Shown piece by piece: positions 62,438 through 64,000 of a DNA stretch of 64,000 bases. The position numbers were made by a program, and so were the translations under genes. This DNA comes from Luteimicrobium sp049844995 (GTDB lineage Bacteria; Actinomycetota; Actinomycetes; Actinomycetales; Cellulomonadaceae). Numbering within the stretch: the first letter of the stretch is position 1; each line of letters begins with the position of its first letter. The notes under the pieces were generated by a model. That model saw only the letters and a list, made by a program, of their open reading frames with translations, searched no databases and was not told the DNA's origin. The stretch lies in assembly GCF_049844995.1 (NCBI RefSeq), contig NZ_JBNCMC010000002.1:124001-188000 (forward strand), read 5' to 3'.

Positions 62438-63372
62438 GCCACGAGCCCGACCCCTCGACCGTCCCCGTCGGCATCCCCGCGGTCGAGGCCGCGACGCCGG
62501 CGCCCGAGGCGACCGAGCGCGAGGTCGTCATCGTCACCGGGATGTCCGGCGCCGGGCGGACGCGCGCCGCCGCCGCCCTGGAGGACCTGGGCTGGTACGT
62601 CGTCGACAACCTGCCGCCGCGCATGATCGTCCCGCTGGTCGACCTGATGACCCGGTCGGGGTCGTCGGTCGAGCGGATCGCGGCCGTCGTCGACGCGCGT
62701 GGGCGCGAGTTCTTCTCGGACCTGGAGGAGGTGCTGGGCCACCTGCGCCAGGCCGGCGTGTTCTACCGGATCCTCTACCTCGACGCGTCCGACGAGGTGC
62801 TGGTGCGCCGCTACGAGCAGGTGCGCCGGCCCCACCCGCTGCAGGGCGAGGGCCGGGTGCTCGACGGCATCGCCGCGGAGCGGCGCCTGCTCGCTCGCGT
62901 GCAGGAGCGCGCCGACGTCGCGATCGACACGTCCGAGCTGACCGTCCACGACCTCGCGCGCGAGGTCCGTGCCGCCGTGGCCGACGGCGCCCCCGACACC
63001 CTCCGGATCAACGTCGTGGCGTTCGGGTTCAAGTACGGGCTCCCTCTCGACGCCGACCACGTGGTCGACGTCCGGTTCCTCGCGAACCCGTACTGGATCA
63101 CCGAGCTGCGGCACCTGACGGGGCGCGACGCGCCCGTCCGCGACTACGTGCTGGCCCGGCCGGGCGCGCTCGAGTTCGTCGACCGGTACGTCTGGGCGCT
63201 CGAGCCGGTGCTCGCGGGCTACCTGAACGAGGAGAAGCGGTACGTGACGATCGCGGTCGGGTGTACCGGTGGCAAGCACCGCTCGGTCGCGATCGCCGAG
63301 GAGCTCGCCGTGCGGCTGCGGCGCCGCGGCGAGCGGGTGCTGGTCACGGCACGCGACCTCGGGAAGGAGTGA
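62434..63372 (+). CDS. rapZ: RapZ/YvcJ family nucleotide-binding protein
   Basis: The 312-residue P-loop protein has VIVTGMSGAGRTRAAAAL, in which the usual Walker A Lys is Arg as in other actinobacterial members, GWYVVDNLPP and a conserved C-terminal half (INVVAFGFKYGLPLDADHVV, RFLANPYW, VGCTGGKHRSVAIAEELA). E. coli RapZ is an RNase E adaptor that senses aminosugar metabolites; the role in Actinobacteria is not settled. The N-terminal 25 residues are a variable tail. The uvrC-rapZ-yvcK order is typical. Translation is coupled to uvrC. Confidence 0.93.
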   Translation: MSHEPDPSTVPVGIPAVEAATPAPEATEREVVIVTGMSGAGRTRAAAALEDLGWYVVDNLPPRMIVPLVDLMTRSGSSVERIAAVVDARGREFFSDLEEVLGHLRQAGVFYRILYLDASDEVLVRRYEQVRRPHPLQGEGRVLDGIAAERRLLARVQERADVAIDTSELTVHDLAREVRAAVADGAPDTLRINVVAFGFKYGLPLDADHVVDVRFLANPYWITELRHLTGRDAPVRDYVLARPGALEFVDRYVWALEPVLAGYLNEEKRYVTIAVGCTGGKHRSVAIAEELAVRLRRRGERVLVTARDLGKE

Positions 63373-63373
63373 G

Positions 63374-64000
63374 GTGGGTCCACGCAGCGCGTCCCCCGCG
63401 GTCGTCGCGCTCGGCGGGGGGCACGGGCTGTCGGCGTCGCTCGCGGCGCTGCGCCTGCTCTCCGAACAGCTGACGGCCGTCGTGACGGTCGCCGACGACG
63501 GCGGCTCGTCCGGCCGGCTCCGCGCCGAGCTCGGGGTGCTCCCGCCGGGCGACCTCCGCATGGCGCTGTCGGCGCTGTGCGACGACTCGGAGTGGGGGCG
63601 GACCTGGCGCGACCTGCTCCAGCACCGCTTCAGCTCGGACGGCGAGCTCGACCACCACGCCGTCGGGAACCTCATCATCGTGGCGCTGTGGCAGATCCTC
63701 GGGGACACGGTCGAGGGGCTCGACTGGGTGGGCCGGTTGCTCGGCGTCCACGGGCGGGTGCTGCCCATGTCCTCCGTGCCGCTCGAGATCGAGGCGGACT
63801 GCCGGGTCGACGGCGAGCTGGTGACCGTCCGCGGCCAGAGCCGGGTCGCGAAGGCGCCGGGTCCCATCGAGGAGCTGCGGATGGAGCCGTCGGACGCCGC
63901 AGCGTGCGCCGAGACGATCGACGCCGTCCGGGCCGCCGACTGGGTCGTCCTCGGCCCGGGGTCCTGGTACACCTCGGTCATCACGCACCTGCTCGTGCCC
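63374..64000 (+). CDS. YvcK/CofD-like gluconeogenesis factor, 3' end cut by window
   Basis: The GTG at 63374 starts one base after the rapZ stop and follows AAGGAG. The 209 visible residues show VVALGGGHGLSASLAALRLL, VTVADDGGSSGRLR, LPPGDLRMALSAL, a HAVGNLIIVAL block and VVLGPGSWYTSVI, all hallmarks of the YvcK (UPF0052) family, which binds UDP-sugars and affects cell-wall precursor supply. About a third of the protein lies beyond the window. whiA usually follows this gene. Confidence 0.93.
   Translation, partial: MGPRSASPAVVALGGGHGLSASLAALRLLSEQLTAVVTVADDGGSSGRLRAELGVLPPGDLRMALSALCDDSEWGRTWRDLLQHRFSSDGELDHHAVGNLIIVALWQILGDTVEGLDWVGRLLGVHGRVLPMSSVPLEIEADCRVDGELVTVRGQSRVAKAPGPIEELRMEPSDAAACAETIDAVRAADWVVLGPGSWYTSVITHLLVP

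Overview
The window is 64 kb of very high-GC chromosomal DNA with a continuous set of housekeeping genes and no rRNA, phage, insertion sequence or CRISPR array. The first gene is Pup ligase. The order pdtaR - thioesterase - polA - rpsA - coaE - uvrB - uvrA and the cluster uvrC - rapZ - yvcK are actinobacterial. An LAVTG wall-anchored protein, class II-type repair genes and many leaderless genes fit a Micrococcales genome, probably Cellulomonadaceae or Promicromonosporaceae. That placement is inference from gene content.

Layout. 1-1344 is the 3' part of pafA, followed by a 600-bp gene-free stretch with two large palindromes. 1945-8301 holds an FKBP lipoprotein, hisF, a DinB-like protein, an integrase-like protein, two alpha/beta hydrolases and hisI. 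8291-15385 is the tryptophan block: trpE, a Trp-associated membrane protein, two small membrane proteins, trpC, trpB, trpA, then lgt. 15532-23161 carries gltB, gltD and pyk, closed by a very long bidirectional terminator hairpin. 23240-34479 (minus strand) is an expanded phosphate-transport locus: pstC, pstA, a PstS-like protein with a likely frameshift, a 939-residue membrane-anchored binding protein, a PstS-Ig fusion, a sortase-fold protein without catalytic residues, and pstB. 34693-42187 has an unusual leucine-type tRNA, pdtaR, a GNAT acetyltransferase, a thioesterase, polA, a methyltransferase and rpsA. 42365-46212 has an ABC exporter divergent from its probable MarR regulator, coaE and pcp. 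46225-49089 is a wall-anchored repeat protein. 49268-64000 combines nucleotide-excision repair (uvrB, uvrA, uvrC) with a fused PfkB/P-loop kinase, two tandem TerC manganese exporters behind a yybP-ykoY riboswitch, small enzymes, rapZ and the start of yvcK.

Regulation visible in the sequence. Sixteen genes have a TAnnnT-like -10 hexamer exactly 6 or 7 nt before the start codon, which indicates leaderless mRNAs. uvrA has a near-consensus actinobacterial SOS box. The marR/exporter gap holds a perfect 10-bp inverted repeat. pstC has a PHO-box-like direct repeat. The terC riboswitch platform buries the ribosome binding site.

The strongest candidate for an undescribed system is the pst locus, in which three different exported phosphate-binding-type proteins are encoded with a catalytically dead sortase-like membrane protein.
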